Source: Streptomyces hygroscopicus
Lineage (GTDB): Bacteria > Actinomycetota > Actinomycetes > Streptomycetales > Streptomycetaceae
NCBI GenBank assembly: GCA_002021875.1
Contig: CP018627.1
Location: forward strand, 3,596,001-3,660,000
Direction of reading: 5' to 3'
DNA: 64,000 bases
In this document: positions 16,928 through 24,540 of the stretch, in pieces
Layout of the letters: every line of letters starts with the position of its first letter
How positions within the stretch are numbered: position 1 is the first letter of the stretch
Translations under genes and position numbers: made by a program
Notes under the pieces: generated by a model
What the model saw: only the letters and a program-made list of their open reading frames with translations
Told to the model about the DNA's origin: nothing
Database searches by the model: none

Positions 16928-17186
16928 CAGATCGTGCGGGAGTTGCTCCCGGCGAGCAACGTGGAAACCGATGCCGCGGCACTGCGGTGCACTCATCGAA
17001 GGCGACCGGCCCCATCCTGCCCCACCTGCCCATGTGGCCGACAACGCCCGCCACATCGCACGCCTGGCCGACAGCTGGTAGACCCTCATCGAACGCCTCT
17101 GTCAGCCGACCCCTGAGCGGGAAGCCGAAGCCGACCGGGAAGGGTGACGATGGGCGCCGCCGAGCGGGCCTCAGCACCGCCAGATG

Positions 17187-17200
17187 ATTGATGCATCATC
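17187..17200. promoter_or_regulatory. operator-like palindrome ATTGATGCATCATC
   Basis: The core TGATGCATCA (17189-17198) is a perfect palindrome and matches the consensus. It lies beyond the 3' end of poxB (stop at 17247) and not directly before a gene I can support. It could serve a lost plus-strand or minus-strand gene. Confidence 0.45.
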
Positions 17201-17246
17201 TTCTTGCCAACGTAGCGGCCGGCCGCACGTCGGCCGACCGGCAGAA

Positions 17247-18986
17247 TCAGGGGCGGGGAATATTTCGCAGGTTGGCGCGGGCCAGGTCGAGCATCTTGCC
17301 AACGCCCCCGTCGAGCACTGTCCGGCCCGCAGCGAAGGCGAATCCCTTGATCTGGGCGGCCGAGATGTGCGGCGGGATCGACAGCGCGTTGGGGTCGGTC
17401 ACCAGGTCAACCAGGAACGGTCCGTCGTGGGCGAGCGCCCGCTTGAGTCCCTCGACGACATCCCCGGGGCGCTCGATGCGGATCGCCTCGATGCCCGCGC
17501 TGCGGGCGATCGCCGCGTAGTCCACCGGCTCGTGGTCGGTCTCGTGCTCGGGCAGCCCCTCGACCAGCATCTCCAACTTCACCATGCCCAGGGAGGAGTT
17601 GTTGAAGACGATCGTCTTCACCGGCAGATCGTGCAGCTTCACTGTGAGCAACTCGCCCATCAGCATGCCCAGTCCACCGTCACCCGACATCGATATCACC
17701 TGGCGGCCGGCGTAAGCGAACTGCGCGCCGATGGCGTGCGGCAGCGCGTTGGCCATCGTGCCGTGCAGGAACGAACCGATCACCCGGCGCCGCCCATTGG
17801 GGGTCAGATAACGCGCCGCCCAAACATTGGACATGCCGGTGTCCACGGTGAACACAGCGTCGTCAGCCGCGAGTTCGTCCAGAACCGAGGCCGCGTACTC
17901 AGGGTGGATCGGGGTGTGCCGCTCGACGTCGTGGGTGTAGGCGGAGACCACCGTCTCCAGCGACTTGGCATGCTTGTGCAGCATCCGGTCCAGATAGGTA
18001 CGGCCCCGCTTCGCCTCGACCAACGGCAGCACAGCCCGCAGCGTCTCCCGGACGTCGCCGTGGACCCCGAGTTCCAGCACAGTACGACGGCCGAGGCGGC
18101 CCGCATCGTGGTCGATCTGCACGGTCCGTGCCTGCGGGAGGAAGTCGTTGTACGGGAAGTCGGTGCCGAGCAGGACGACCAGGTCGGCCTCATGCATCGC
18201 GTCGAAGCAGGCGCCGTAGCCCAGCAGACCGCTCATGCCCACGTCGTACGGGTTGTCGAACTGGATCCACTCCTTGCCCCGCAGGGTGTGCCCGATGGGG
18301 GCGGCAGCCTTCTCGGCGAGCGCCATGACCTCGGCGTGCGCGTCCCGCACTCCCGCACCGCAGAACAGCATCACCTTCCGTGCCGCGTTCACCTTCTCGG
18401 CCAGCGCCCGAACCTGTGTGTCCGGCGCGACGACCCGGCCACGCTCAGTGACCAGATCGCTCCTCCCCGTCGGATGAGTCGCCTCGTCGTGCGCGACATC
18501 GCCCGGCATCACCAGGACTGACACCGCGCTGTTGCCAAGAGCCCGCTGCATGGCGATCCGCAGAACCCGGGGCATCTGCCCGGGGGTGCTGATCATCTCG
18601 CAGTAGTCGCTGCACTCTGTGAATAGCCTCTCCGGGTGGGTCTCTTGGAAGAAGCCGGTGCCGATCTGGTGGGACGGGATGTGCGAGGCGAGTGCCAGCA
18701 CGGGCGCACCGGAGCGGTGCGCGTCGTACAGTCCCTGGATCAGATGCGTGTTTCCGGGGCCACAGCTTCCGGCACACACCGCGAGCTTGCCGGTCAGCTG
18801 TGCCTCCGCTGCCGCAGCGAAGGCGGCGGCCTCCTCGTTCCGTACATGCACCCACTCGATGCCGTCGGTACGGCGCACCGCGTCGACCACCGAGTTCAGG
18901 CTGTCACCCACCACGCCGTAGATCCGCTCCACGCCCGCCTGGCGCAGGATGTCCACCATCTGCTGGGCCACGGTCAGATTCCGCAT
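17247..18986 (-). CDS. poxB: pyruvate dehydrogenase (quinone), PoxB-like
   Basis: The product is 579 aa from the ATG at 18986 (MRNLTVAQQMVDILRQAGVE); the GTG at 19013 would place the GGGGAGAAG ribosome site inside the gene. It is a thiamine-diphosphate and FAD enzyme oxidising pyruvate to acetate and CO2 while reducing membrane quinone. It follows E. coli PoxB along its length: YGVVGDSLNSVVDAVRR, AVCAGSCGPGNTHLIQGLYD, GTGFFQETHPERLFTECS, LRGKEWIQFDNPYDVGMSGL, and the ThDP-binding MSGDGGLGMLMGELL with NNSSLGMV. Length is close to the family's 570-580. The operator-like GTTGATGCATCCAC lies at 19049-19062. The C-terminal membrane-binding tail is not obvious. Confidence 0.9.
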   Translation of the reverse strand: MRNLTVAQQMVDILRQAGVERIYGVVGDSLNSVVDAVRRTDGIEWVHVRNEEAAAFAAAAEAQLTGKLAVCAGSCGPGNTHLIQGLYDAHRSGAPVLALASHIPSHQIGTGFFQETHPERLFTECSDYCEMISTPGQMPRVLRIAMQRALGNSAVSVLVMPGDVAHDEATHPTGRSDLVTERGRVVAPDTQVRALAEKVNAARKVMLFCGAGVRDAHAEVMALAEKAAAPIGHTLRGKEWIQFDNPYDVGMSGLLGYGACFDAMHEADLVVLLGTDFPYNDFLPQARTVQIDHDAGRLGRRTVLELGVHGDVRETLRAVLPLVEAKRGRTYLDRMLHKHAKSLETVVSAYTHDVERHTPIHPEYAASVLDELAADDAVFTVDTGMSNVWAARYLTPNGRRRVIGSFLHGTMANALPHAIGAQFAYAGRQVISMSGDGGLGMLMGELLTVKLHDLPVKTIVFNNSSLGMVKLEMLVEGLPEHETDHEPVDYAAIARSAGIEAIRIERPGDVVEGLKRALAHDGPFLVDLVTDPNALSIPPHISAAQIKGFAFAAGRTVLDGGVGKMLDLARANLRNIPRP

Positions 18987-19048
18987 CGCCGGACTTCTCC
19001 CCTCGGGCTGCACACCTGTCTCATGTGACTCTCGACAGCCTCAATATA

Positions 19049-19062
19049 GTTGATGCATCCAC
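19049..19062. promoter_or_regulatory. operator copy GTTGATGCATCCAC upstream of poxB
   Basis: It matches the consensus palindrome at 13 of 14 positions, with one mismatch in the right arm. It lies about 63 bp upstream of the poxB ATG (18986) and 50 bp from the IS630 end at 19115. Confidence 0.65.
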
Positions 19063-19114
19063 CTTAGCGGCATGAGTGCCAGTGCTCGCCACTGGGGACG
19101 GCTCAGCCGCCTTA

Positions 19115-20272
19115 CTGAGTTTTTCGTTAGTTCTGTGGGGGCAGGGGCTTCGGCGGTGTGAGCATGTTGGTGTGTCTTCCGAGTCGCAGGCCGTTGTTTC
19201 CGACGTCTCCGTTCTGCCGCTGACCCGGCCGCAGTTGGCCGAGGCCCGGCGCATGCGCGCGGTCGAGGTTGTTCGAGTAAGGACGTTCTTCATCCGTGGT
19301 CGCACGGATGGTGGGGATCCACCCCGAGAGCGTGCGCCGGTGGAAACGCCTGTGGGAGCAGGGTGGGGTTGAGGCACTGCGGCGGCGTCCGGTCTCCGGG
19401 CGGCCGCCCAAGCTGGGTGACGTCCAAGTGGAGCTGTTTCGGGCCGCGTTGGAGCAGGGGGCCCGGGCGCACGGGTTCGAGGCGGATCTGTGGACCTTGG
19501 AATGGGTCGGCGTGGTGGTTGAGCGGGTGACCGGGGTGAAGCTGGCCCGGGCATCCGTGTGGCGCCTGCTTACCGGGCGGCTGGGGTGGAGTCTGCGGCG
19601 GCCCAGGCGTCAGGCCGTCGAGCGGGACGAGTCCGAGATCGCCCGGTGGGTCGCCCAGGAGTGGCCACGCATCAAAAGGGGGCGGTGAAGAAACGTGCCT
19701 GGATTGTGTTCTTCGATGAATCGGGTGTGTCGCCGCTGCCCCAGGTTCGCCGCACCTGCGCACCCCGCGGGCGCACTCCCACGCTGCGGCACCGGCTGAA
19801 CTGGAAACGAGCCGGGATGGCCGCCGCGCTGGGCTACCACGCCGCTGACCTTGAACGTGGCCCGCGGCTGTGCTTCCACCTCAAGCCGGGCGGCTATGAC
19901 ACCACTTCCTTGATCGAAGTGTCGGAACACGTCAAGACCTTCTGCGCCGGCGAGTCGGTGGTGTTGGTGTGGGACGGACTGTCGGCCCGCTGGAGTCGGA
20001 GCGTGCGGGCCTGGGCGGCCGAGCAGGACTGGCTGACGCTGGAGCGGCTGCCGGCCTGCGCACCCGAACTCAACCCAGTGGAACTGCTGTGGTCGGCCAT
20101 CAAGGCCCGCGAGCTGGCCAACCTCGCCGGCGACCACCTCGCCGATGTCGCCGACGCGGCCGAACGCGGCATCCACCGGATCTGCTCCAACGAACAACTC
20201 CCGTGGTCCTTCCTCACTCACACCGGATTGACAATCCATCCTGAACCACCACGGAACTAACGAAAAACTCAG
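19115..20272 (+). mobile_element. IS630-family insertion sequence, complete ends, disabled transposase
   Basis: Inverted ends CTGAGTTTTTCGTTAGTTC start at 19115 and, reversed, end at 20272. TA dinucleotides flank both ends (19113-19114 and 20273-20274), the expected target duplication for IS630. The element is 1158 bp. It separates the poxB promoter from the pirin operon. The first reading frame carries a frameshift and a stop, so it is probably immobile unless helped in trans. A second, partial relative lies at 56902-57447. Confidence 0.88.
19172..20260 (+). pseudogene. IS630-family transposase, disrupted
   Basis: Three pieces make up one transposase. The first, from GTG 19172, gives PLTRPQLAEARRMRAVE and then loses frame: an extra G around 19272 and a TAA follow. 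The second (19296-19688) gives the helix-turn-helix domain VARMVGIHPESVRRWKRLWE, QGGVEALRRRPVSGRPPKLG. The third (GTG 19685, overlapping as GTGA, to 20260) gives the DDE domain: WIVFFDESGVSPLP (first D), VVLVWDGLSARWS (second D), PELNPVELLWSAIKARELAN (E). The GTGA junction, or frameshifting at AAAAGGGGGC just before it, is normal for two-frame IS630 elements. The damage in the first piece is not. Confidence 0.85.
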
Positions 20273-20370
20273 TAGTGATTCGGCGGGTACAAGGTTTGTC
20301 GGCCACCTGCAAGGCCCACTACGGCACGATGCGTTGGGTTGCTCTGCGGCTCGTGGCCTGAGAGGCCGCA

Positions 20371-20404
20371 GGGGGCAGCAGCCGATGGAGTGCTGGCTGC
20401 CCCC
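20371..20404. terminator. GC-rich hairpin between the IS630 element and the pirin operon
   Basis: GGGGGCAGC (20371-20379) pairs with GCTGCCCCC (20396-20404) across a 16-base loop. It is followed by 'gttatt' on the plus strand. It lies about 175 bp after the pirin stop on the minus strand and could end that operon. The rest of the 20275-20578 gap holds no recognisable gene. Confidence 0.5.
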
Positions 20405-20578
20405 GTTATTACGCCCGGGCTACGACCGGCGGCGCAGCACTGCTCCGTCCGGCAAAGCGACCGTGATGAGTGCCAGCCCGCCCGCAGCGGCGGCAGCGGC
20501 AGCGGTCTCCGGAGCTAACGCAGCGGGAGCGGCCGGCACCGGTGAACGGTCAGAGACCAGTCCGCGCGACCGCGGAGG

Positions 20579-21541
20579 TCAGCGAGTACGGCCCCGGGGC
20601 TTGAGCGGGGTCACCGGCAAGGCGGGCGCGGGCAGCGGCGAGCCGTCGTAGCCGTACACCGTTCCGAAGCGGTCACCGGACGTCCACGCCTCGCGTCCCT
20701 GGGCGATCTCCTCCTGGGTTCGTCCGATGAGGTTCCACCACATGATGATCTTCTCCTCAAACGGCTCTCCCCCAAGCAGCAGCAGCCCCGAGTCGCTCAG
20801 GGCGCGCAGCGGCAGCTCGGAACGTCCGGAGCCTAGATAGAGCATGGAGCCGGGGTCGAGAGGCACCCCGTCGACCTCGGTGGCCCCGGACATCGTCAGC
20901 ACGGCGTACTCGAAGTCCGGCTCCACGGGCAGCCGCACGTTTGCGCCTTCGGCGAGTGCGAGGTCGGCGCTGACGAGAGGTGTGTACGTCGTGCCCGGCG
21001 AGACCACGCCGTCCAGTCCGCCCAGGACGACGGTGGCCTTCAGTCCCGGGGCCGTGACGACGGGCAGGTCGGCGTGGTGCTCGAAGGCGGGCGTGGTGTG
21101 CCGGTAAGCCTCGGGCAGCGCGACCCACAGCTGGGCGCCGTGGAGCAGGCGGGGGTGCGGCACGGCGCTCTGCTCGGCGTGCGCGATGCCCCGTCCCGAC
21201 GTCATCAGGCCGAGCTGGCGCGGGCGCAGGGTCTGCACGCTGCCAACGCTGTCGCGGTGCAGAACCTCGCCCTCGTGCAGCCAGCTCACCGTCTGCAGGC
21301 CCATGTGCGGGTGCGGTGGCACCTGCATGCCGGGCTCGTCGGCGATGTCATCGGGGCCGAAGTGGTCGACGAAGCACCAGGCGCCCACCATCCGCCGCCC
21401 CAGATTCGGCAGCAGTCTACGGACGACCGTGGCGCCCAAGCTTGCCTCGCGCGGGTTCAGCAGTTCCCTGACGGGCCGCCCGGACACGTCGGCCCGGCCC
21501 CCGCACTCACGGAGACCGGGCTGGAGGTCGAGGTCACTCAT
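20579..21541 (-). CDS. pirin family protein
   Basis: The product is 320 aa from the ATG at 21541; the frame is open to 22435, but the upstream part is antisense-like and overlaps two real genes. It is a bicupin with the pirin metal motif region VPPHPHMGLQTVSWLHEGEV (His residues at HPHMG), then DSVGSVQTLRPRQLGLMTSG and the partner GRGIAHAEQS. The C-terminal cupin ends EEIIAQGREAW-like (EEIAQGREAWTSGDRFGTVY). Pirins are iron proteins; some have quercetinase activity or modulate pyruvate metabolism. Its ATG overlaps the OsmC stop by 4 bp, making a tightly coupled GNAT-OsmC-pirin operon under the palindrome at 22440. Confidence 0.9.
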   Translation of the reverse strand: MSDLDLQPGLRECGGRADVSGRPVRELLNPREASLGATVVRRLLPNLGRRMVGAWCFVDHFGPDDIADEPGMQVPPHPHMGLQTVSWLHEGEVLHRDSVGSVQTLRPRQLGLMTSGRGIAHAEQSAVPHPRLLHGAQLWVALPEAYRHTTPAFEHHADLPVVTAPGLKATVVLGGLDGVVSPGTTYTPLVSADLALAEGANVRLPVEPDFEYAVLTMSGATEVDGVPLDPGSMLYLGSGRSELPLRALSDSGLLLLGGEPFEEKIIMWWNLIGRTQEEIAQGREAWTSGDRFGTVYGYDGSPLPAPALPVTPLKPRGRTR

Positions 21542-22056
21542 GACGACTGCATCCTTTCTGCGGCGGCGGGCTGCGGTAGGGCGATGTGCCGCGCCGAGCG
21601 TTCGGGCGCGGGCACGATGGGCGTTTCGCCGCGTACCACCCGCGTTACGGGGGTCCGGTCGGCGATCTCCAGCAGCCGTGCACGCCGGTCGTCGTCGAGG
21701 TCGCCCGCCAACTCGATGCGCCGCGTGATACGGACCGCCCGGTCCGGCCCCTTCTCGTACGCCAGGTGCACCCGGACTTCCCCCAGAGGCCATTGCTTGC
21801 GCTGGGCGTACATGCGCAGCGTGATGGCCGTACAGGATCCCAGGGCCGACAACAGCAGGCCGACGGGAGTGGGCGCGGTGTCGGCGCCACCGACGGACTC
21901 CGGCTCGTCGGCGGCCAGGGGGTGGCGGCCGGCCCGTATGTCCACTCGGTAGTCCGATCCGGAACTGGTGGCGACGACGGCAGCGGCTCGTACGTAGACG
22001 GGCTGGACGGCATCGGACGTCTCGATCTGCTCCGTCTCCGGCACGGCCCGCCTCAC
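21538..22056 (-). CDS. OsmC/Ohr family protein with only one of the usual two cysteines
   Basis: The product is 172 aa from the GTG at 22056, whose GTGA overlaps the GNAT stop. A GTG at 22044 is an alternative. The fold is recognisable: SDYRVDIRAGRHPLAADEPE, then GLLLSALGSCTAITLRMYAQ with Cys75 on the central helix, and VRVHLAYEKGPDRAVRITRR. OsmC/Ohr peroxidases use a second Cys in a C-P-V motif; here that site reads RTPVTRVV (Thr at about 135). The protein may therefore be a non-peroxidase member, or use another thiol. It is the middle gene of the three-gene operon 22358-20579, linked to oxidative-stress functions by its neighbours. Confidence 0.88.
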   Translation of the reverse strand: MRRAVPETEQIETSDAVQPVYVRAAAVVATSSGSDYRVDIRAGRHPLAADEPESVGGADTAPTPVGLLLSALGSCTAITLRMYAQRKQWPLGEVRVHLAYEKGPDRAVRITRRIELAGDLDDDRRARLLEIADRTPVTRVVRGETPIVPAPERSARHIALPQPAAAERMQSS

Positions 22057-22358
22057 AGCCCGAACCGTGCCCGCTGCCCCTGCGGCACCAGGCCGGTGTA
22101 CTCCGGGTGCTTGCCGATCCAGCCACGGATGAAGGGGCAGAAGGGAAGCACTCCGAGCCCTTGTTCCCTGGCCGCGTCGAGGGCCGCACGGGCGAGTACG
22201 CCGCCGAGGCCTCCGCCCTCGAACCGCGGGTCGATCTCGGTATGAATGAAGGCGATCTCGTCCCGGTACCGGTGATACTCGGCAAAGCCGGCGAGCTCGT
22301 CGCCGTCGAAGACCTCGAAACGCGATCGTCCGGGGTTGTCCGCCACGCGAGGTTCCAT
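22053..22358 (-). CDS. small GNAT (NATD1-like) N-acetyltransferase
   Basis: The product is 101 aa from the ATG at 22358. It has the compact GNAT pattern of NATD1/Gcn5-related proteins: FEVFDGDELAGFAEYHRYRD, IAFIHTEIDPRFEGGGLGG (acetyl-CoA loop of the R/Q-x-x-G-x-G/A type, here FEGGGLGG), VLARAALDAAREQGLGVLPF, CPFIRGWIGKHPEY. It is closely related to the gene at 23690 (shared CPF..GWI..HPEY). It is the first gene of the operon with OsmC and pirin. The perfect palindrome GTTGACTAGTCAAC lies 82 bp upstream. Confidence 0.88.
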   Translation of the reverse strand: MEPRVADNPGRSRFEVFDGDELAGFAEYHRYRDEIAFIHTEIDPRFEGGGLGGVLARAALDAAREQGLGVLPFCPFIRGWIGKHPEYTGLVPQGQRARFGL

Positions 22359-22439
22359 CGCTCCTCCTCAGGATGGTCGCTGCGTCGTCGTTCCTCCGCA
22401 CGAGGAGGAAACTTCCGCGGCAAGCCAACCACCAACTTG

Positions 22440-22453
22440 GTTGACTAGTCAAC
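22440..22453. promoter_or_regulatory. perfect palindrome GTTGACTAGTCAAC upstream of the GNAT-OsmC-pirin operon
   Basis: This is a 14-bp perfect palindrome whose outer arms GTTGA/TCAAC match the regional consensus while the centre is CTAG instead of TGCA. It lies 82 bp before the ATG at 22358. It probably binds one of the two MarR paralogues. Confidence 0.65.
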
Positions 22454-22539
22454 CGACGCTCGCACCGGCAGCCTCGGGGCACCTGACCTGCCCACCGAAC
22501 AGCGGGATCAGACCTGCCATGGGCCCCATTCGAGATGAT

Positions 22540-22553
22540 ATTGATACATCAAC
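22540..22553. promoter_or_regulatory. operator copy ATTGATACATCAAC upstream of the broken luciferase-like gene
   Basis: It matches the consensus at 12 of 14 positions. It lies 22 bp before codon 22575, where the monooxygenase frame should start, so this remnant also once belonged to the regulon. Confidence 0.6.
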
Positions 22554-22574
22554 CATAAGGAAGAGTGAGCGACC

Positions 22575-22797
22575 ACGCAGTTCGGGATCACCACCGTTGG
22601 TGACGTGACACAGGACCCCACCACCGGCCGGACACCGACCGCCCTTGAACGCATCAAGGCCATGATCGCCATAGCGCCGAAGGCCGAGGAGGTCGGGCTG
22701 GACGTGTTCGCCACCGGCGAGCACCACAATCCCCCGTTCGTGCCCTCGTCGCCGACCACCATGCTCGGCTGGATCGCGGCACGCACCGAGCGCCCTC
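22575..22797 (+). pseudogene. N-terminal remnant of a luciferase-like (LLM class) flavin monooxygenase
   Basis: From 22575 the frame reads QFGITTVGDVTQDPTTGRTP after an ACG where an ATG is expected, then ALERIKAMIAIAPKAEEVGL, DVFATGEHHNPPFVPSSPTT and MLGWIAARTE. This is the first 70 or so residues of an F420/FMN-dependent luciferase-like oxidoreductase (GEHH motif). The start codon is altered (a GTG at 22605 is the first usable one), and similarity stops at about 22797. There the sequence changes to an unrelated gene fragment on the other strand. Non-functional. Confidence 0.75.
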
Positions 22798-22799
22798 GA

Positions 22800-23250
22800 T
22801 GCTTCCCAGGCCGGCACAGACCGGGCAGGTGCCAGATGGAGTCGAAGGCGAAGGACTCGGCACTGGGGGCAGCCGTCCCGCCTCGATGGGGGCGAGGATG
22901 TCCCGGAGCGCTTCGGGACCGCCCGCTCCCGGCTCGGTCATGTGGATCTGGATTCCGGTGCTCGCGGCGCCGAAGGCCACGAGTGAGAGGACGCGTGTCG
23001 AGCCGCCGGCGAGTTCGATCGAGTCCGGGATCTCACCGCGACCGGAGGCGTCGAGGACCGCGTCGACTCCCTGGGGGGAAATCGCTCGTACGCGGTCGAC
23101 CAGGCCCTTGCCACAGGTGACCGGTTCCGCACCGAGGGAGCGGAGCTGTTCGTGGTTGCGTTCGCCCGCGGTGCCGATGACACGCGCACCGCGGGCGACG
23201 GCCGGCTGACCGGCGAACGTGCCCACGCCACCGGCGGCGGCATGAGCCGG
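22800..23250 (-). pseudogene. internal fragment of an NADP-dependent quinone oxidoreductase (MDR family)
   Basis: On the minus strand the frame reads AHAAAGGVGTFAGQPAVARG, ARVIGTAGERNHEQLRSLGA, RVRAISPQGVDAVLDASGRG, IELAGGSTRVLSLVAFGAAS and GPEALRDILAPIEAGR. The AGGVGTFAGQ string is the NADP-binding Rossmann motif of zinc-free medium-chain reductases. The N-terminal GroES-like half is missing. The C-terminal tail is frameshifted (ESFAFDSIWHL appears in another frame). It abuts the luciferase-like fragment at about 22798, a deletion junction. Confidence 0.7.
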
Positions 23251-23376
23251 CTGACCGCAGGGCCCCGCGTGGTCGCAGTACGGCTGGAGGCGGATCCGCC
23301 CACAGCCTCACAGCACGCCTCTGGTCCCGGCGCGCGGGCCTTCCGCCGTGTCCACACTCCACTCACCCGCGCACGG

Positions 23377-23658
23377 TCAGCTGCCCGGTGGAACTGCGGG
23401 TGATCCCGCTGGGCCGGTCGGGGCCCCTGTCCCGCCGTCCACGAGTTCGTACTGCAGCGCACCCGAGGGACAGCGCCGCACCACTTCCGCCAGGCGCTCG
23501 GCCGTGGCGTTGTCCGGCTGGATCCACGGGCGCTTCGCTATGTCGAACACCTCGGGCAGGCCCTGGACGCATTCGGCGGCGTGCAGGCAGCGCCTGGCTT
23601 CGAAGGTCACCGTGATCGACTGCGCCTGGTACGTCTTCTTCTCGGATCCACCGCTCAT
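23377..23658 (-). CDS. (4Fe-4S) mono-cluster / divergent ferredoxin-like protein
   Basis: The product is 93 aa from the ATG at 23658, with GGAGGCAGGC just upstream. It reads TVTFEARRCLHAAECVQGLP, EVFDIAKRPWIQPDNATAER, LAEVVRRCPSGALQYELVDG. The Cys pattern (C..AA.C ... CPSGAL) is that of the short Fer4_19/DUF1271 group, which pairs with NATD1-like acetyltransferases in many bacteria. It follows the GNAT gene at 23690 by 31 bp, so the two are an operon. It probably carries a single Fe-S cluster for electron transfer or iron storage; the partner is unknown. Confidence 0.87.
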   Translation of the reverse strand: MSGGSEKKTYQAQSITVTFEARRCLHAAECVQGLPEVFDIAKRPWIQPDNATAERLAEVVRRCPSGALQYELVDGGTGAPTGPAGSPAVPPGS

Positions 23659-23689
23659 GCCTGCCTCCGTCACTGCCGTGCTCGGCTCT

Positions 23690-23998
23690 TCAGTCACTGA
23701 CCTTGCTGCGGGACTGGTACAGCAGGTCCTGGTACTCGGGGTGCCGGCTGATCCAGCCCGCGAAGAAGGGGCAGGTGGCCAGCACCCGCAGGTTCGCGGC
23801 GCGTGCCTCGTCAAGGGCGGTGCGGGCCAGCGCGGACCCGACTCCCGCGCCCTCGTACTCCGCCTCGACCTCGGTGTGCACGAACGCGACGAGTTCCGTC
23901 GTACGGATGTATTCCGCGACGCCCGCCACCTTGGACTCTCCATCGACGCGGGCCTCGTAGCGCTTCGCCTCGGGCACGTCGCTCACTTCGACCGTCAT
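23690..23998 (-). CDS. small GNAT (NATD1-like) N-acetyltransferase, second copy
   Basis: The product is 102 aa from the ATG at 23998, with a strong site AAGGAGGAC 4 bp before it. It reads VDGESKVAGVAEYIRTTELV, AFVHTEVEAEYEGAGVGSAL (acetyl-CoA loop YEGAGVGS), ARTALDEARAANLRVLATCP, FFAGWISRHPEYQDLL. It is paralogous to 22053-22358. Pairing with the 4Fe-4S gene downstream is a known association. The operator AGGTTGATGCATCAACCT lies at 24073-24090, 75 bp upstream, the best copy in the window. Confidence 0.9.
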   Translation of the reverse strand: MTVEVSDVPEAKRYEARVDGESKVAGVAEYIRTTELVAFVHTEVEAEYEGAGVGSALARTALDEARAANLRVLATCPFFAGWISRHPEYQDLLYQSRSKVSD

Positions 23999-24072
23999 GT
24001 GTCCTCCTTCTGAGCCTGATCTCGCTCAACTCGACAGAATCCCGTCAGCCAGGACATCAGCCTAACCCCATC

Positions 24073-24090
24073 AGGTTGATGCATCAACCT
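24073..24090. promoter_or_regulatory. perfect 18-bp operator AGGTTGATGCATCAACCT
   Basis: This is an exact palindrome over 18 bp and the best example of the regional motif. It lies 75 bp before the GNAT/4Fe-4S operon (ATG 23998). It may also act on transcription to the right. The stretch from 24091 to the MarR gene at 24541 (about 450 bp) contains only short overlapping frames (e.g. 24290-24511) that I do not recognise. Confidence 0.8.
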
Positions 24091-24510
24091 ACTCCTCGGC
24101 GAGTGCGCTCGTACCGCAGAGCGAGCACGGGGGCCGGAGAATTCTGCGCCACGTCCCGACATGGCCGCGGTTGGCCCCGTTCATTCCGCAGTGAGAGCTT
24201 CCACGCAGGGAAAGACGAGTTCTCCGGAGGAGCGATCCCGGTGGTGACACGACGATCTGCCGCGACCCGTTCTGGCACCACACAACCTCATGGCCGGCAA
24301 ATCCCTGGAACTCGACCCGCGGGAGACGCGGCTCGTACCACTCACCCTTGACCCCGAACCGAACACTTCGGCACGTTCTTCACCTGTCCGACGGGCACCG
24401 ATCCCGACGCCTTCCGGCTCATGCACCAGGGCGGGGTCTGAACCGAGGCATCTTGGGCACGGCGGACGCGGCTTCGCCGAGGGTTGCATCGCCGCCCCTG
24501 CGCGCAGATG

Positions 24511-24534
24511 AGCTGTCAACGATTTCGTTAGACT
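24511..24534 (+). promoter_or_regulatory. GAGCTGTCAAC half-site and imperfect inverted repeat upstream of the second MarR gene
   Basis: GAGCTGTCAACGATTTCGTT followed by AGAC sits just before the ATG at 24541. TCAACGA and TCGTTAGA form an imperfect inverted repeat. The left part matches the sequence before the first MarR gene (15573-15583). Autoregulation is inferred. Confidence 0.4.
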
Positions 24535-24540
24535 GCCCCC

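Noticed and set aside
20579..22435. One 618-codon frame that would fuse pirin to an upstream domain
   Set aside because: The upstream part is antisense-like and overlaps the OsmC and GNAT genes; ATGA and GTGA overlaps give natural starts for three separate genes.
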